Assembly (NCBI GenBank): GCA_003529325.1
Contig: DPVW01000057.1
Location: forward strand, 1,094-7,612
Direction: 5' to 3'
From: Candidatus Latescibacterota bacterium
Lineage (GTDB): Bacteria; Latescibacterota; UBA2968; UBA8231
DNA: 6,519 nucleotides
Positions 5,922 to 6,519 of this stretch are shown piece by piece; the stretch's first letter is position 1, and every line of letters begins with the position of its first letter. The notes under the pieces are model-generated. The model did not search any database. It saw only the letters and a list, made by a program, of their open reading frames with translations, and had not been told where the DNA came from. Position numbers and translations under genes: made by a program.

Positions 5922-5922
<1 letters not shown>
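5907..5922 (-). other. Small hairpin in the hppA-rpsF junction / rpsF leader
   Basis: GGTGC and GCACC form a perfect five-base-pair stem around a six-base loop (TGACAG on the - strand), starting at the hppA stop codon and ending 34 bases before the rpsF ATG. No T tract follows, so it is not a convincing terminator. It could be part of an rpsF leader structure, since bS6:bS18 is known to bind rpsF leader RNA in several bacteria, but I could not match that motif here. Confidence 0.25.

Positions 5923-6519
<597 letters not shown>

Overview
The window comes from a GC-rich bacterial chromosome with very tightly packed genes. A lipobox-bearing lipoprotein gene and a ribosomal-protein operon that carries a DUF2232 membrane protein fit a Gram-negative, proteobacteria-like lineage. 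The sequence does not fix the taxon. No gene-free stretch exceeds about 110 bases, and I see no tRNA, rRNA, CRISPR array or insertion sequence.

Left part (1-3045), oxidative small-molecule metabolism: the window opens inside the C-terminal third of a phytanoyl-CoA dioxygenase (PhyH) family Fe(II)/2-oxoglutarate oxygenase on the + strand. Its stop codon overlaps the start of an NAD(P)-dependent malate/L-lactate dehydrogenase family (Ldh_2) oxidoreductase. A complete second PhyH oxygenase converges on it from the - strand, 12 bases away. Two oxygenases next to a 2-hydroxyacid/2-oxoacid dehydrogenase suggest a hydroxylate-then-oxidise route. The substrate cannot be read from the sequence. Divergent from the second PhyH gene is an unrecognised, histidine-rich, largely helical soluble protein at 2302-3045.

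Right part (3049-6519), all on the - strand: in transcription order these are the C-terminal third of a membrane-bound pyrophosphatase (hppA, cut by the window edge), bS6 (rpsF) with a long low-complexity tail, a DUF2232 polytopic membrane protein, bL9 (rplI, GTG start in a GTGA overlap with DUF2232), and an unrecognised lipoprotein. This resembles the widespread rpsF-rpsR-DUF2232-rplI operon, but rpsR (bS18) is absent from its usual place.

The points most worth a second look are the missing rpsR, a DUF2232 reading frame that continues 26 codons upstream of its first usual start codon behind a good Shine-Dalgarno sequence, a perfect 12-bp hairpin inside the lipoprotein gene, and the PhyH/Ldh_2/PhyH grouping. 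I found no clear evidence of a wholly new multi-gene system.
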